Positions 15,972 to 24,129 of a stretch of 64,000 nucleotides of DNA are shown piece by piece (the first letter of the stretch is position 1; every line of letters begins with the position of its first letter). The notes beneath the pieces are model-generated. The model did not search any database. It was given only the letters and a program-made list of their open reading frames with translations, and was not told the origin of the DNA. Both the position numbers and the translations under genes were made by a program. This DNA comes from DATHZQ01 sp965216945 (GTDB taxonomy: Bacteria > Actinomycetota > Acidimicrobiia > Spongiisociales > UBA5794). The stretch spans positions 248,001 to 312,000 of the forward strand of contig CBDCGU010000003.1 of assembly GCA_965216945.1 (NCBI GenBank), in the 5' to 3' direction.

Positions 15972-16124
15972 CCCCCAAAACCCCTTCTACTTCCCACCGA
16001 AGTACCGACCCCAAACTGTAGGTGTTTGGACAATCCAGCCACAAGCGTTCGGCATAGGTCGATCGACCCTTTCATCAATTGTGATGATGCGCCGTCGACG
16101 CTCAGGCCTCGGGGACTCTCGCGC

Positions 16125-17801
16125 TCAGCCGCCGCGCAGGGTTCCGATCAACTGCGTGACCGCAGGCTCGCCATCCGCATAGCGCTCCGTCATCACGTGA
16201 ATCTCGGCATCGCCGACGACGGCGGCGTACACCCGCTCGTCGGCATCACCGATGGGCTCGACGGACCAGGTCTCGAGATCGGCGCTGTGCAGGAGCCACT
16301 GTGCGGATTCCCACTCCGTCTCGGGGTCGCCGGGGTCGAGCGGCGTCCAGCTGCTCATGACGAGCACGACTCCGGCGGGACCGATGGAGGCAGTGCCGAC
16401 CCAACGCTCCTCGTCCGGGCTGCTTTCACCGGCTACCTGCTGTAGATCGATCTCGCCCATCGACGAGCCGCCCCACGGCATGGTCAGCACCACGGGATCC
16501 AAGGACTCGCCGTCTTCACCCCGGGTGACGCGCGACCCGACAAGGACGATCGTGTCGTCCACCAGACCAACGGTCTGGACGTTGTGCACATCGGATTCGA
16601 TGGGAACGGCTTGCCAGGAGCGGCCGTCGGCGGAACGGAGGAGTGACATGGATTCGGCATCGTGGAGGACGGCGACGAATCCTCGTTCTGTGGCTTCCAG
16701 GCCGACGAGGTTGGTAGACGGCCCGGCCGGTAGATCGACGGGTTCGAACACCTCACCGTCGGTCGAGTAGAAGGTGCGGAAGCTCTGCAACCGTCCCGGG
16801 TCTTCGACACCGAGCTCATCCCACGTGGCGGAGAACACCGGCTTCACGACGTCCTCGAAGTCACCCGACATCAACCGCTCGCAGGCCCCGGGAGCGTTGT
16901 CGACACCCGGCGCCGTGGTCGTCGGCGGGAGGGTGTCGTCGGTCGCCGAGTCGAGCTGTTGAGCGTCGGCACACTCGATCTCGAGCGCCATGACCTCGCC
17001 CCAGTCGAGAACTTCGATGCCGTCGGCGTTCGGGCGCACCTCGAACTCCCCATCGCGGTATTCCTCGGGAACGAGCTCGTGCCACGCCGCCCACATCGAG
17101 GTGCGGACCGCGGCCACCACACCGGCAGATCCGGCGGCGATGTCGATCGACGTATTGGTGAACTGTTCGATGCCGAGTTGCGGCTCGGTGATTCCCGTTG
17201 CAACGGTGGCGACGTCCCACGTGCCACCACCGTCGGTCGACGTACCGATGCGGATCTCACCCGGGCTCGGTGCCGTGGCGACCGCATACAACACACCGCC
17301 GTAGCCGGCGAGGTCGGTGGCGCGAAGCTCGTCGCTCAGCAGGTGGTGACTCCACGACACGCCATCGGTGGATCGGTAGACGGCGCGAGCCGGTGGCGGC
17401 CCGTCGCCCGTCCACTTCGCACCAGGTGCCGTCGACAGGCCGTACAGCACACCATCCTCGGCAAAGAGCGTCTCCGTGTATCCGACCGTACCTGCGACGC
17501 TCTCCCAATCCAGCAGGCTCTCGCCAATCGTCACCGGAGTGGCAGCGCCCACATCGCCGCTGAGTGCCTGTTCTGCCTCTGCCGCCTCGAACTGGGTGGG
17601 GGTCGAAGACCGGAACACCATGGCAGCGACGCTGCCCAGCACGAGAACGACCACGAAGGCGCCGATCGCGCTGCCGAGCTGCCTGCGACGTCGCAGGTGC
17701 TCACCACGTGTCTGCGCCGCCTCGGGCCCGGCTCCAGGCGGATCCCACGTCTGGTCTTCCGTGTGCAGGTATGCGGCGAGACGGTCTTCGATCGTCCTCA
17801 T
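16125..17801 (-). CDS. membrane-anchored sialidase/BNR-like exported protein, sigma-factor partner
   Basis: A 558-residue protein. It has a short cytoplasmic N-terminus (MRTIEDRLAAYLHTEDQTWD), one membrane segment near residues 40-62 (QLGSAIGAFVVVLVLGSVAA), and a large outer domain with Asp-box-like repeats (VYRSTDGVSWSHH, GTSTDGGGTWDVA, FYSTDGEVFEPV, LLRSADGRSWQAV), suggesting a beta-propeller. ATG at 17801 overlaps the stop of the upstream sigma factor by ATGA. Topology and coupling resemble anti-sigma or sensor proteins, but no zinc anti-sigma motif is present, so a regulatory role is inference. Confidence 0.7.
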   Translation of the reverse strand: MRTIEDRLAAYLHTEDQTWDPPGAGPEAAQTRGEHLRRRRQLGSAIGAFVVVLVLGSVAAMVFRSSTPTQFEAAEAEQALSGDVGAATPVTIGESLLDWESVAGTVGYTETLFAEDGVLYGLSTAPGAKWTGDGPPPARAVYRSTDGVSWSHHLLSDELRATDLAGYGGVLYAVATAPSPGEIRIGTSTDGGGTWDVATVATGITEPQLGIEQFTNTSIDIAAGSAGVVAAVRTSMWAAWHELVPEEYRDGEFEVRPNADGIEVLDWGEVMALEIECADAQQLDSATDDTLPPTTTAPGVDNAPGACERLMSGDFEDVVKPVFSATWDELGVEDPGRLQSFRTFYSTDGEVFEPVDLPAGPSTNLVGLEATERGFVAVLHDAESMSLLRSADGRSWQAVPIESDVHNVQTVGLVDDTIVLVGSRVTRGEDGESLDPVVLTMPWGGSSMGEIDLQQVAGESSPDEERWVGTASIGPAGVVLVMSSWTPLDPGDPETEWESAQWLLHSADLETWSVEPIGDADERVYAAVVGDAEIHVMTERYADGEPAVTQLIGTLRGG

Positions 17802-18325
17802 CGGAGATCCTCCTTGACGTGGCCGAGGTTGGCTTGGAGTTGCCCGAGTGCCCGGTGGGTTCGGCTCTTCACCGTGCCGGGTCGCAGGTTCAGGGCCGCC
17901 GCCGTCTGCGCAACCGACCAGTCGAGCAGGTAGCGGCACACGACCACCGAACGCAGGCTGATGTCGAGCTCTGCGACGGCACGGTGAAGAGCCGGGTCGG
18001 CAACGGGTCCGATGTCACATGCGACAGGCATCGGGTCCCCCCTGCGTCGCCGAACTCGCCGCAACCACGAGCGACCCCAATTCAGGCCAACCCGGTATAC
18101 CCAACCCTCGGGGTTGGCATAGTTGCGCACCGTGGACCATCTGGCATAGCAACGCGCCATTGCCTCGTCGGCGGCCTCGATGCCGAGCTCCCGGTCACGC
18201 AGCGTGGCTGCCAGGGCTCGGGCTACACCGGGATAGGCCTGTCGGTAGAACACGACGAACTCCGGTCGCGCATCGGTGACGGGCTCGGGTCGCGCCTGGT
18301 CATGGGAGGTTGCGGGCACACTCAC
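17798..18325 (-). CDS. ECF-like RNA polymerase sigma factor
   Basis: A 175-residue sigma-70-family protein with regions 2 and 4 only. Region 2 is EFVVFYRQAYPGVARALAAT through ADEAMARCYARWSTV and EGWVYRVGLNWGRSWLRR. Region 4 is ISLRSVVVCRYLLDWSVAQT, then AAALNLRPGTVKSRTHRALG, a typical helix-turn-helix. Length and style match the actinobacterial SigE/SigM-like group. It is translationally coupled to the membrane protein that follows, which probably senses the signal or holds the sigma factor. The gene upstream (18357 onward) is on the same strand 31 bp away. Confidence 0.87.
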   Translation of the reverse strand: MSVPATSHDQARPEPVTDARPEFVVFYRQAYPGVARALAATLRDRELGIEAADEAMARCYARWSTVRNYANPEGWVYRVGLNWGRSWLRRVRRRRGDPMPVACDIGPVADPALHRAVAELDISLRSVVVCRYLLDWSVAQTAAALNLRPGTVKSRTHRALGQLQANLGHVKEDLR

Positions 18326-18356
18326 GCCCTATAGACGCATGGGGTGGCTGGGAGGT

Positions 18357-20258
18357 TCACGGCGGCGTCGCGGTGGACAGCATCCGCCGAACCTCGGCGA
18401 TCAACGGTGACTCCGGTTCTAGAGCCGCCAACCGATCGAGCATCTCGAGCGCAAGCTGGGTTCGTCCGGTCTCGGCGTACAACACCGCCAGGTTGCCGGG
18501 TGGCGCCGGGCTGTCCGGAGCGAGCTCTGCGGCGACGAGCCACGCCTGCTCAGCAGCCGCCACGTCACCGACTCGTGCAAACGCGACACCGGCTTCGAGT
18601 TGGTGTGCGGCGTTGAGGGGGTCGTCGTCGATGAGCTCCGACCAGGCCCCCGCTGCAGCCACCGCGTCGGCCGAGCTTCCCGAGAACCCGGCGCGCGCAA
18701 CGAGCAACTCGGCCTCGAGCGATCGCAGGAGCGGATCATGCGGCGAGAGGGCGAGACCGGCCCTCGCCCGCTCGAGCGCAGCCTCGTTGGCGCTCGGCGA
18801 GCGGATCCGGCTCGCCACGGTGGCGGCAGCGAACGCATAGCGTATGGAGTCGGGCCTCAGCTGGAACGCACGATCGGCAGCCTCGAGAGCTCGCGTCTCT
18901 GCGCCTTCGGCGGAGAGGGTCAGTGACTCGTCGAGCCTGCGGTCGGCCACCACGTCGGCGAGCCCCACGAGCAGCGCAAGCGCCGCCAGTGCCGCGACTG
19001 CGCCCCCTGCCACGGCCGGGACCCTCACCACCAGAGTCGGCTCGTCTTCGGCGGTTGCGGCCACGAGCATGCCGGCGAGGAGCCAGAAGACCGGGTCGAC
19101 CTCGGCGAGCGGAAACAGCAGCTGCTGTTGGACACAGTATGCGGCCACGCCCGCCGCGATACCGGCGAGCCATGGCGCGCCGCGGCGCACGCTACCAATC
19201 ACTCGCCGGGCGAGGAAGAGGAGCCCCACCACGTACATCGCGGCGCCGGCGACTCCCATGGTGACTCCGACATCGAGCACACCGTTGTGTGCCCGGTCAG
19301 GGAGGACCTGGCGACCGTACCGCTGCTCGTAGTCGGCGTCGACGCCCTCGGCAAAGGCGATCCGATAGCCCTCGAAGCCGACTCCCGTGACGGGATGATT
19401 GCGCACGACGGTCACTCCTACCTGCCACTCGTCGATACGCCCCCGGATGACGCCGTCGTCGGCGTCGAACGCATCGCCGACACGGGAGGCGACCGATCCG
19501 GCGAATGCGCCAACGAGCACGACGGAGACGACACCGGCGGCAACCCACCTGCGGCGAGCCAGCGCCGGGCCCCATCGACCGGCGGTGACCACCGCAGCCG
19601 CGGCGAGGCCGACCCAGGCCGCCCGGGTTTGAGATGCGACGACCACGACGACGGCCAGCGCCGAGGCTGCCCACGCAAGGGCTCGCCACCGTCCGCGCAG
19701 ACCGTCGATGGCGGCGCCGATGCACACCGGTATCAGCAGGGCGAGCGCGGCGCCAACGTAGGCGGGCGATCCGTACGGACCCGCCACTCGGACGGACTCC
19801 ACCGCCAGGTCGACGGGGCTGCGTCCGACCATCTCGGCCAGCCCGTAGACCCCGATGCCCGCAGTGGCGACGGCGCCTGCGGCGAGGACGAGACGGCGGT
19901 CCGATTCGCGGACGAGTTGCTGCCCCACGACGTAGGAGCCGGCGAACATCGCCCAGGCCATCCACCCCATGTGTCGATCCGGCGTGCCGATCCAGTGGTG
20001 CAGAGGATCGACTGCGATCACGGCCAAAAGTGCCCCCCATGCGAGGAAGAGCACCCAGCCGATTGCGCTGGCCCGGTGCAATCTGATCGGTCGCGGTACG
20101 AGACCGGCGACGCCCAGGAGCACGGTGGTCGTGACGATCAGCCACTTCACCGGACCGAACACCGCCCACCCTCGAGGATCCAGCGCCAGTGCGGAGCCAA
20201 CGATGAGGACGGCCGCAGTCCAAGCGGCAAGCGACGGCCGCGGTGCGGACGACTCCAT
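18357..20258 (-). CDS. O-antigen-ligase-like membrane protein with C-terminal TPR region
   Basis: A 633-residue protein. The first 430 or so residues hold about a dozen hydrophobic segments (LAAWTAAVLIVGSALAL, YVGAALALLIPVCIGAAI and others), with the loop motif HPVTGVGFEGYRIAF and RAHNGVLDVGVTMGVAG typical of Wzy/O-antigen ligase proteins. The last 200 residues are helical repeats (LEAADRAFQLRPDSIRYAFA, LERARAGLALSPHDPLLRSL, QAWLVAAELAPDSPAPPGNL) like TPRs. Likely joins or exports surface polysaccharide. ATG at 20258 is chosen because the earlier frame lacks membrane character and contains a regulator-like palindrome. Confidence 0.8.
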   Translation of the reverse strand: MESSAPRPSLAAWTAAVLIVGSALALDPRGWAVFGPVKWLIVTTTVLLGVAGLVPRPIRLHRASAIGWVLFLAWGALLAVIAVDPLHHWIGTPDRHMGWMAWAMFAGSYVVGQQLVRESDRRLVLAAGAVATAGIGVYGLAEMVGRSPVDLAVESVRVAGPYGSPAYVGAALALLIPVCIGAAIDGLRGRWRALAWAASALAVVVVVASQTRAAWVGLAAAAVVTAGRWGPALARRRWVAAGVVSVVLVGAFAGSVASRVGDAFDADDGVIRGRIDEWQVGVTVVRNHPVTGVGFEGYRIAFAEGVDADYEQRYGRQVLPDRAHNGVLDVGVTMGVAGAAMYVVGLLFLARRVIGSVRRGAPWLAGIAAGVAAYCVQQQLLFPLAEVDPVFWLLAGMLVAATAEDEPTLVVRVPAVAGGAVAALAALALLVGLADVVADRRLDESLTLSAEGAETRALEAADRAFQLRPDSIRYAFAAATVASRIRSPSANEAALERARAGLALSPHDPLLRSLEAELLVARAGFSGSSADAVAAAGAWSELIDDDPLNAAHQLEAGVAFARVGDVAAAEQAWLVAAELAPDSPAPPGNLAVLYAETGRTQLALEMLDRLAALEPESPLIAEVRRMLSTATPP

Positions 20259-20352
20259 GGCCGCATTGTGGCGGTATCGCCGTCGCGGGCAAGCCGGCAG
20301 GGTCGCGTCGGGCCGCTGCGATGGGGTCGACGTACGCCGTGCCCGACCTTGC

Positions 20353-20380
20353 AATAACATACGATATATCGTATGTTATT
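20353..20380. promoter_or_regulatory. perfect 28-bp palindrome, probable TetR operator
   Basis: AATAACATACGATA is followed directly by its exact reverse complement. It ends 5 bp before the ATG of the TetR-family gene, and is AT-rich in a GC-rich setting. Position and symmetry fit autoregulation by the TetR protein; the divergent gene ending its upstream region at 20258 could also be controlled. Confidence 0.8.
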
Positions 20381-20384
20381 GACC

Positions 20385-20990
20385 ATGGAGACGATTCGCG
20401 AGCAGCTGCTGGCAGCTGCGGTCAAGCTGCTTGGCGAGGAGGGGGCCGCCGCACTCACCGTGCGCCGGATCGCCGAGGCGGCAGGCGTGTCGACGATGGC
20501 CGTGTACAGCCGGTACGGCGGCATGGGCGCCTTGCTCGATGCGGTGTATGTGAAGGGCTTCGACCTGCTGGAAGAGGCGTTGCGCGGTGTCGAAGCTCCG
20601 AGTGGTCCCGAGGAGCTGGAACAGCTCGGCCTTGCCTACCGGCGATTTGCTTTGAGCAACCCGGCATTGTTTGCGCTCATGTTCGAGCGACCGCTGCCTG
20701 GGTTCGACCCGTCGCCGGCGGTCCGTAGCGAAACCCTCGAGGCAACGTTCGGGCTCCTCGAAGCCGCCGTGGTCCGTGCCCAGGATGCCGGGTATGTGCC
20801 GGCTGGCGATCCACGACGCATCGGCTACCTCATCTGGGTGGGCGTCCACGGCTCATCGGCACTCGAGGCCACGTACACATCGCGTAGTCCCCTCGACGAG
20901 TGGTTTCTCGGCAGCGATGCCGAAGGTGCCGAAGCGGTCCGAAGCATCGTGCGTATCACCGTCGCCGGGCTGGAGGAAACGGGCCCATGA
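20385..20990 (+). CDS. TetR-family transcriptional regulator
   Basis: A 201-residue repressor with an N-terminal helix-turn-helix: IREQLLAAAVKLLGEEGAAA, LTVRRIAEAAGVSTMAVYSR, YGGMGALLDAVYVKGFDLL. The C-terminal ligand domain resembles the WHG/TetR_C_33 type (LSNPALFALMFERPLPGFDP, GYLIWVGVHGSSALEA). ATG at 20385 is chosen because the earlier ATG at 20373 lies inside the operator palindrome. No Shine-Dalgarno sequence is seen, so the mRNA may be leaderless. It overlaps the molybdoenzyme gene by ATGA and very likely controls it. Confidence 0.9.
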   Translation: METIREQLLAAAVKLLGEEGAAALTVRRIAEAAGVSTMAVYSRYGGMGALLDAVYVKGFDLLEEALRGVEAPSGPEELEQLGLAYRRFALSNPALFALMFERPLPGFDPSPAVRSETLEATFGLLEAAVVRAQDAGYVPAGDPRRIGYLIWVGVHGSSALEATYTSRSPLDEWFLGSDAEGAEAVRSIVRITVAGLEETGP

Positions 20991-22000
20991 GCGGCCCGGA
21001 ACGCACGTCGCGGCGTCGCCGCACCAATCAGGCGCTGCTTATTCTCGTCCCCCTTGCAGTGTTCAGCGGGCTGTTCGCCAACACCATCGGCAGCGATTGG
21101 TTTCTCGATCCGGCCACCGTCCACGGTGCGCTCGCACTCGCCATCGCCGTGATCACGCCATGGAAGGCACCCATCGTCCGCCGCGGCCTCGGCCGGCGCA
21201 GGAGCAACCGCTGGACGTCACTGCTCCTGCTCGCCCTCATCGCCATCACACTGTTGAGCGGTCTGCTGCATGCAACTGCATTGACCCGCAAGATCGGACC
21301 GCTCACCGTCATGCAGGTTCACATCGGTGCCGCCCTCGTAGCTCTCGTGCTCATCGTGGCGCACTATCGAGCCCACCCCGTGCCGATCCGGCGCACCGAC
21401 CTCGACCGACGCGCCTTCCTCTCTTCAGCCGGGCTCGGCTTGGCGGCGGGAGCGGCGTGGTTCGGATGGGAGGGCGTGCTCAACCTCGCAGGCTCGACGG
21501 GAGCCGACCGCCGTTTCACCGGCTCGCACGAACGGGGCTCGTTCGACCCGGCCAGGATGCCAGTCACCTCGTGGTTCGACGACCCCGTCCAACGCATCGA
21601 CGGCACCGAGTGGCGTGTCCGTATCGCCGGTCGGGATCTGAGCCTGGAGGATCTGGCCGCGATGCCGGCGGATGACATCACGGCCGTGCTCGACTGCACC
21701 AGCGCCTGGTACTCCGAGCAGATCTGGTCCGGAATCCGGCTCGATCGTCTCGTCGCCACCGACAAGCAGAGCATCGACGTGAGCTCCGCCTCCGGCTACG
21801 GGCGGCGATTCCCCACCCGAGACCTCGACAAGCTGTGGCTCGTCACAGCCGCCGGTGGACAGCCTCTCAGCGCCGGCCACGGGTTCCCTGCCCGCATCGT
21901 CGCCCCCGGGCGGCGTGGCTTCTGGTGGGTGAAATGGGTCACGGCGATCGAGCCCTCCGACATCCCGTGGTGGCGCCAGCTCCCCTTCCCCACGACCTGA
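20987..22000 (+). CDS. membrane molybdopterin-dependent oxidoreductase (sulfite-oxidase-fold)
   Basis: A 337-residue protein in two parts. Residues 15-130 are hydrophobic helices (LLILVPLAVFSGLFANTIG, SLLLLALIAITLLSGLL, VHIGAALVALVLIVAHY) with histidines placed as in cytochrome b-like anchors. The C-terminal half is a molybdopterin-binding sulfite-oxidase fold: WFDDPVQRIDGTEWRVRIAG, the likely molybdenum-ligand cysteine in AVLDCTSAWYSEQIWSG, and GFPARIVAPGRRGFWWVKWV. Fusion of a haem-like anchor with a YedY-type enzyme suggests a self-contained respiratory or repair reductase. Substrate unknown. Its end abuts the 163-bp repeat array. Confidence 0.82.
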   Translation: MSGPERTSRRRRTNQALLILVPLAVFSGLFANTIGSDWFLDPATVHGALALAIAVITPWKAPIVRRGLGRRRSNRWTSLLLLALIAITLLSGLLHATALTRKIGPLTVMQVHIGAALVALVLIVAHYRAHPVPIRRTDLDRRAFLSSAGLGLAAGAAWFGWEGVLNLAGSTGADRRFTGSHERGSFDPARMPVTSWFDDPVQRIDGTEWRVRIAGRDLSLEDLAAMPADDITAVLDCTSAWYSEQIWSGIRLDRLVATDKQSIDVSSASGYGRRFPTRDLDKLWLVTAAGGQPLSAGHGFPARIVAPGRRGFWWVKWVTAIEPSDIPWWRQLPFPTT

Positions 22001-22439
22001 GCCTTCTCCGCGTCGACCACCGACAGCCTGATGTGCCACCCCACCAGCGACAAGCACAAGCCCGGAGGCAAAAGCACACAACCCGAGACCCGAAGCGAAG
22101 CGTCGATCCCGAGCAGGGATCGACCGAGCGGCAAGGCATTCCCGTGCCCACCACCGACAGCCTGATGTGCCACCCCGCACCGACACGCACGAGCCCAGAG
22201 GCAGAAACACACAACCCGAACACAGAACAACGCTCGAGGGCGAACAGCACTCGAGCGTTGTTGGAACGTAGCTCTCGCTCCGGGGGTGGGACTCGAACCT
22301 TCTCCGCGTCCACCACCGACAGCCTGATGTGCCACCCCACCAGCGACACGCACAAGCCCGGAGGCAAAAGCACACAACTCGAACACAGAACAACGCTCGA
22401 GGGCGAACTGAATCGCCCCGGGTTTCGTGGAGGCTTGGT

Positions 22440-23381
22440 CTATTGAGTGACTGCCTCGTGGGCTGTGGTTGTCTGACGGTAGTGGTTGGCTTCGTGGGCG
22501 GCGGGGGTGGTGAACTGGCGGCGGCCGGGGAGGATCTCGCCGTGGCGGCGGCGATGGTTGAACCAGTCAACGTATTCGAGGGTGGCGAACTCGACGTCCT
22601 CGAGACCGTGCCAGGGTCCGTGGGGGTAGATGAGCTCCCATTTGTAGAGACCGTTGAACGACTCGATCATCGCATTGTCGTAGCTGTCGCCCCTCGAGCC
22701 GACCGATGCGACGACGCCGTTGTCGGCGAGCCGCTGGGAGTAGCGGATTGACAGGTATTGGACGCCCATGTCGCTGTGATGGATCAGACCGTCCAGATCG
22801 GCGCCGGTTCGGCGGCGGTTGAAGATCGCCATCTCCAGGGCGTCGATCGCCAGATCGCTGCGCAGTGATCGTGATGCTTGCCAGCCGACGACCATCCGGG
22901 AGTAGGCGTCGATGATGAACGCCGCATACACCCACCCGGTGTGGGTCTTCACATACGTCAGGTCAGCGAGCCACAGCCGGTTCGGTGCATCGACGGTGAA
23001 GTCCCGATCGACCAGATCCGCCGGTCGTTCGTTCCCGTCATCGCTGATGGTGGTGCGAACCCATGACCGGCCCCGACGCACACCGGACAGGCCCATCTGC
23101 CGCATCAACCGCTCGACAGTGCATCGAGCGACCCGGATGCCTTCGACCTGGTTGAGGTGGTCCCACATCTTGTCGGCCCCGTACGCAACGAAGTTGTCCT
23201 TGTGGACCCGGGCGATCACCGGCTTCAGTTCGGCGTCACGCACCGCCCGTGCCGACGGTGGTCGGGTCTTGGCAGCGTGATACGTCTGCGGGGCGATACC
23301 AAGGGTCTTGGCGATCGGCTCGATTCCCCACCGCAGCTGCCCGCTGCGCCGATCCTTGTGCTCGTCGATGAACCGAATCAC
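22440..23381 (-). CDS. IS3-family transposase OrfB (integrase core)
   Basis: A 313-residue DDE transposase: an HTH_21-like N-terminal part (YGADKMWDHLNQVEGIRVAR, CTVERLMRQMGLSGVRRGR), then the RNase-H-fold core with catalytic residues in LWLADLTYVKTHTG (D), HHSDMGVQY (D) and YDNAMIESFNGLYKWE (E), and the ending EYVDWFNHRRRHGEI. It starts with GTG at 23381, overlapping the OrfA stop by GTGA. In this family OrfB is normally made as an OrfAB fusion by -1 frameshifting; the AAGAAG run just before the OrfA stop could serve. All three catalytic residues are present. Confidence 0.95.
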   Translation of the reverse strand: MIRFIDEHKDRRSGQLRWGIEPIAKTLGIAPQTYHAAKTRPPSARAVRDAELKPVIARVHKDNFVAYGADKMWDHLNQVEGIRVARCTVERLMRQMGLSGVRRGRSWVRTTISDDGNERPADLVDRDFTVDAPNRLWLADLTYVKTHTGWVYAAFIIDAYSRMVVGWQASRSLRSDLAIDALEMAIFNRRRTGADLDGLIHHSDMGVQYLSIRYSQRLADNGVVASVGSRGDSYDNAMIESFNGLYKWELIYPHGPWHGLEDVEFATLEYVDWFNHRRRHGEILPGRRQFTTPAAHEANHYRQTTTAHEAVTQ

Positions 23382-23707
23382 TTCTTCGACTGGCGGTCGA
23401 GCTCCGCCCCGAAGAAAGCCGAAGCCGCCTTCAGAATGTCATTGGCTCGGCGCAGCTCAGCGTTCTCACGCTTCAGGCGCTTCAGCTCAGCCAGCTCGTC
23501 GCTCGTCGGCCCCACCCGCCGACCCGTGTCACGCTCAGCCTGACGAACCCACTTCCGCACCGTCTCAGCTGTCGGACCCAACTTCTCGGCAACCGAACAG
23601 ATCGCCTCCCACTGCGACCCGTACTCATGCTGATGATCCAACACCAGCCGCACCGCACGCTGGCGCATCTCCACCGGGTACTTCCCCGGTCGTCGCTGTT
23701 CTGTCAT
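23378..23707 (-). CDS. IS3-family transposase OrfA
   Basis: A 109-residue DNA-binding subunit. An HTH_Tnp_1 domain (PGKYPVEMRQRAVRLVLDHQ, SVAEKLGPTAETVRKWVRQA) recognises the IS ends. A leucine-zipper-like helix (ELAELKRLKRENAELRRAND, ILKAASAFFGAELDRQ) mediates oligomerisation. Normal length, no damage. The ATG at 23707 lies 24 bp inside the right inverted repeat, so transcription probably starts within the repeat. Confidence 0.95.
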   Translation of the reverse strand: MTEQRRPGKYPVEMRQRAVRLVLDHQHEYGSQWEAICSVAEKLGPTAETVRKWVRQAERDTGRRVGPTSDELAELKRLKRENAELRRANDILKAASAFFGAELDRQSKK

Positions 23708-23903
23708 GGCTCCATCCTCTCAAGGGTTGGAGCCTCCACCAATTCCGGGGAGATTCAAACAGCACTCGAGCGTTGTTGGAACGTAGCTCTCGCTCCGGGG
23801 GTGGGACTCGAACCTTCTCCGCGTCCACCACCGACAGCCTGAAGTGCCACCCCACCAGCGACACGCACAAGCCCAGAGGCAAAAGCACACAACTCGAACA
23901 CAG

Positions 23904-23940
23904 AACAACGCTCGAGGGCGAACAGCACTCGAGCGTTGTT
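23904..23940 (-). terminator. terminator hairpin of tRNA-Asn
   Basis: AACAACGCTCGAG and CTCGAGCGTTGTT form a perfect 13-bp stem with an 11-base loop, 16 bp after the tRNA 3' end, with TTGTT at the 3' side on the minus strand. The same hairpin recurs in the tandem units; in the neighbouring unit its loop holds the IS. Confidence 0.8.
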
Positions 23941-23955
23941 GGAACGTAGCTCTCG

Positions 23956-24028
23956 CTCCGGGGGTGGGACTCGAACCCACAACCTGCGGATTAACAGTCC
24001 GACGCTCTGCCGATTGAGCTACCCCGGA
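23956..24028 (-). tRNA. tRNA-Asn (anticodon GTT)
   Basis: A complete 73-nt cloverleaf: acceptor TCCGGGG/CCCCGGA with G73, D arm GCTC/GAGC, anticodon loop CTGTTAA giving GTT, and T arm GTGGG-TTCGAGT-CCCAC. CCA is not encoded. Its 3' portion is repeated downstream in the 163-bp array, the typical footprint of integration or recombination at a tRNA tail. Confidence 0.97.
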
Positions 24029-24129
24029 AAGCCAACTCCGAATGGAGGGAGCAAAATGCTATCACAGCGCCGGCGGGCTCGATCGGAGGGTTGCCACAAG
24101 GGGACGGTCGACCTGGCAGAATGCCGCCC

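Larger units (their letters stand above)
22409..23757 (-). mobile_element. intact IS3-family insertion sequence, 1349 bp
   Basis: It is bounded by 27-bp imperfect inverted repeats (23 of 27 identical) that begin TGAATC at both outer ends. AAC directly before the left end is repeated directly after the right end, a 3-bp target duplication as usual for IS3 elements. Two overlapping transposase frames run leftward and look undamaged. The element sits in the loop of a terminator-like hairpin of one 163-bp unit. A solo inverted repeat of the same element is at 3059-3085. Confidence 0.93.
22003..23977. repeat. tandem array of 163-bp units carrying the 3' tail of tRNA-Asn
   Basis: The 22 bases that form the T arm and 3' end of the tRNA (23956-23977) recur exactly at 23793-23814 and 22278-22299. 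Each is joined to a copy of the tRNA terminator hairpin and about 100 bp of spacer containing ACCACCGACAGCCTG (starting 22017, 22150, 22312 and 23827). The period is 163 bp; the large step between 22312 and 23827 is 163 bp once the 1349-bp IS and its 3-bp duplication are removed. The left-most two units are incomplete: at 22100-22140 the tail is replaced by a different hairpin (GTCGATCCC/GGGATCGAC). No gene is seen in the spacers. Confidence 0.88.

Noticed and set aside
22278..22299. A second tRNA-Asn gene in the array
   Set aside because: Only the T arm and 3' end are present; the anticodon and D arms are replaced by spacer sequence, so no functional tRNA.
22003..23977. CRISPR array
   Set aside because: The repeats are 163-bp units with conserved spacers and a tRNA tail, not short repeats with unique spacers; no cas genes.
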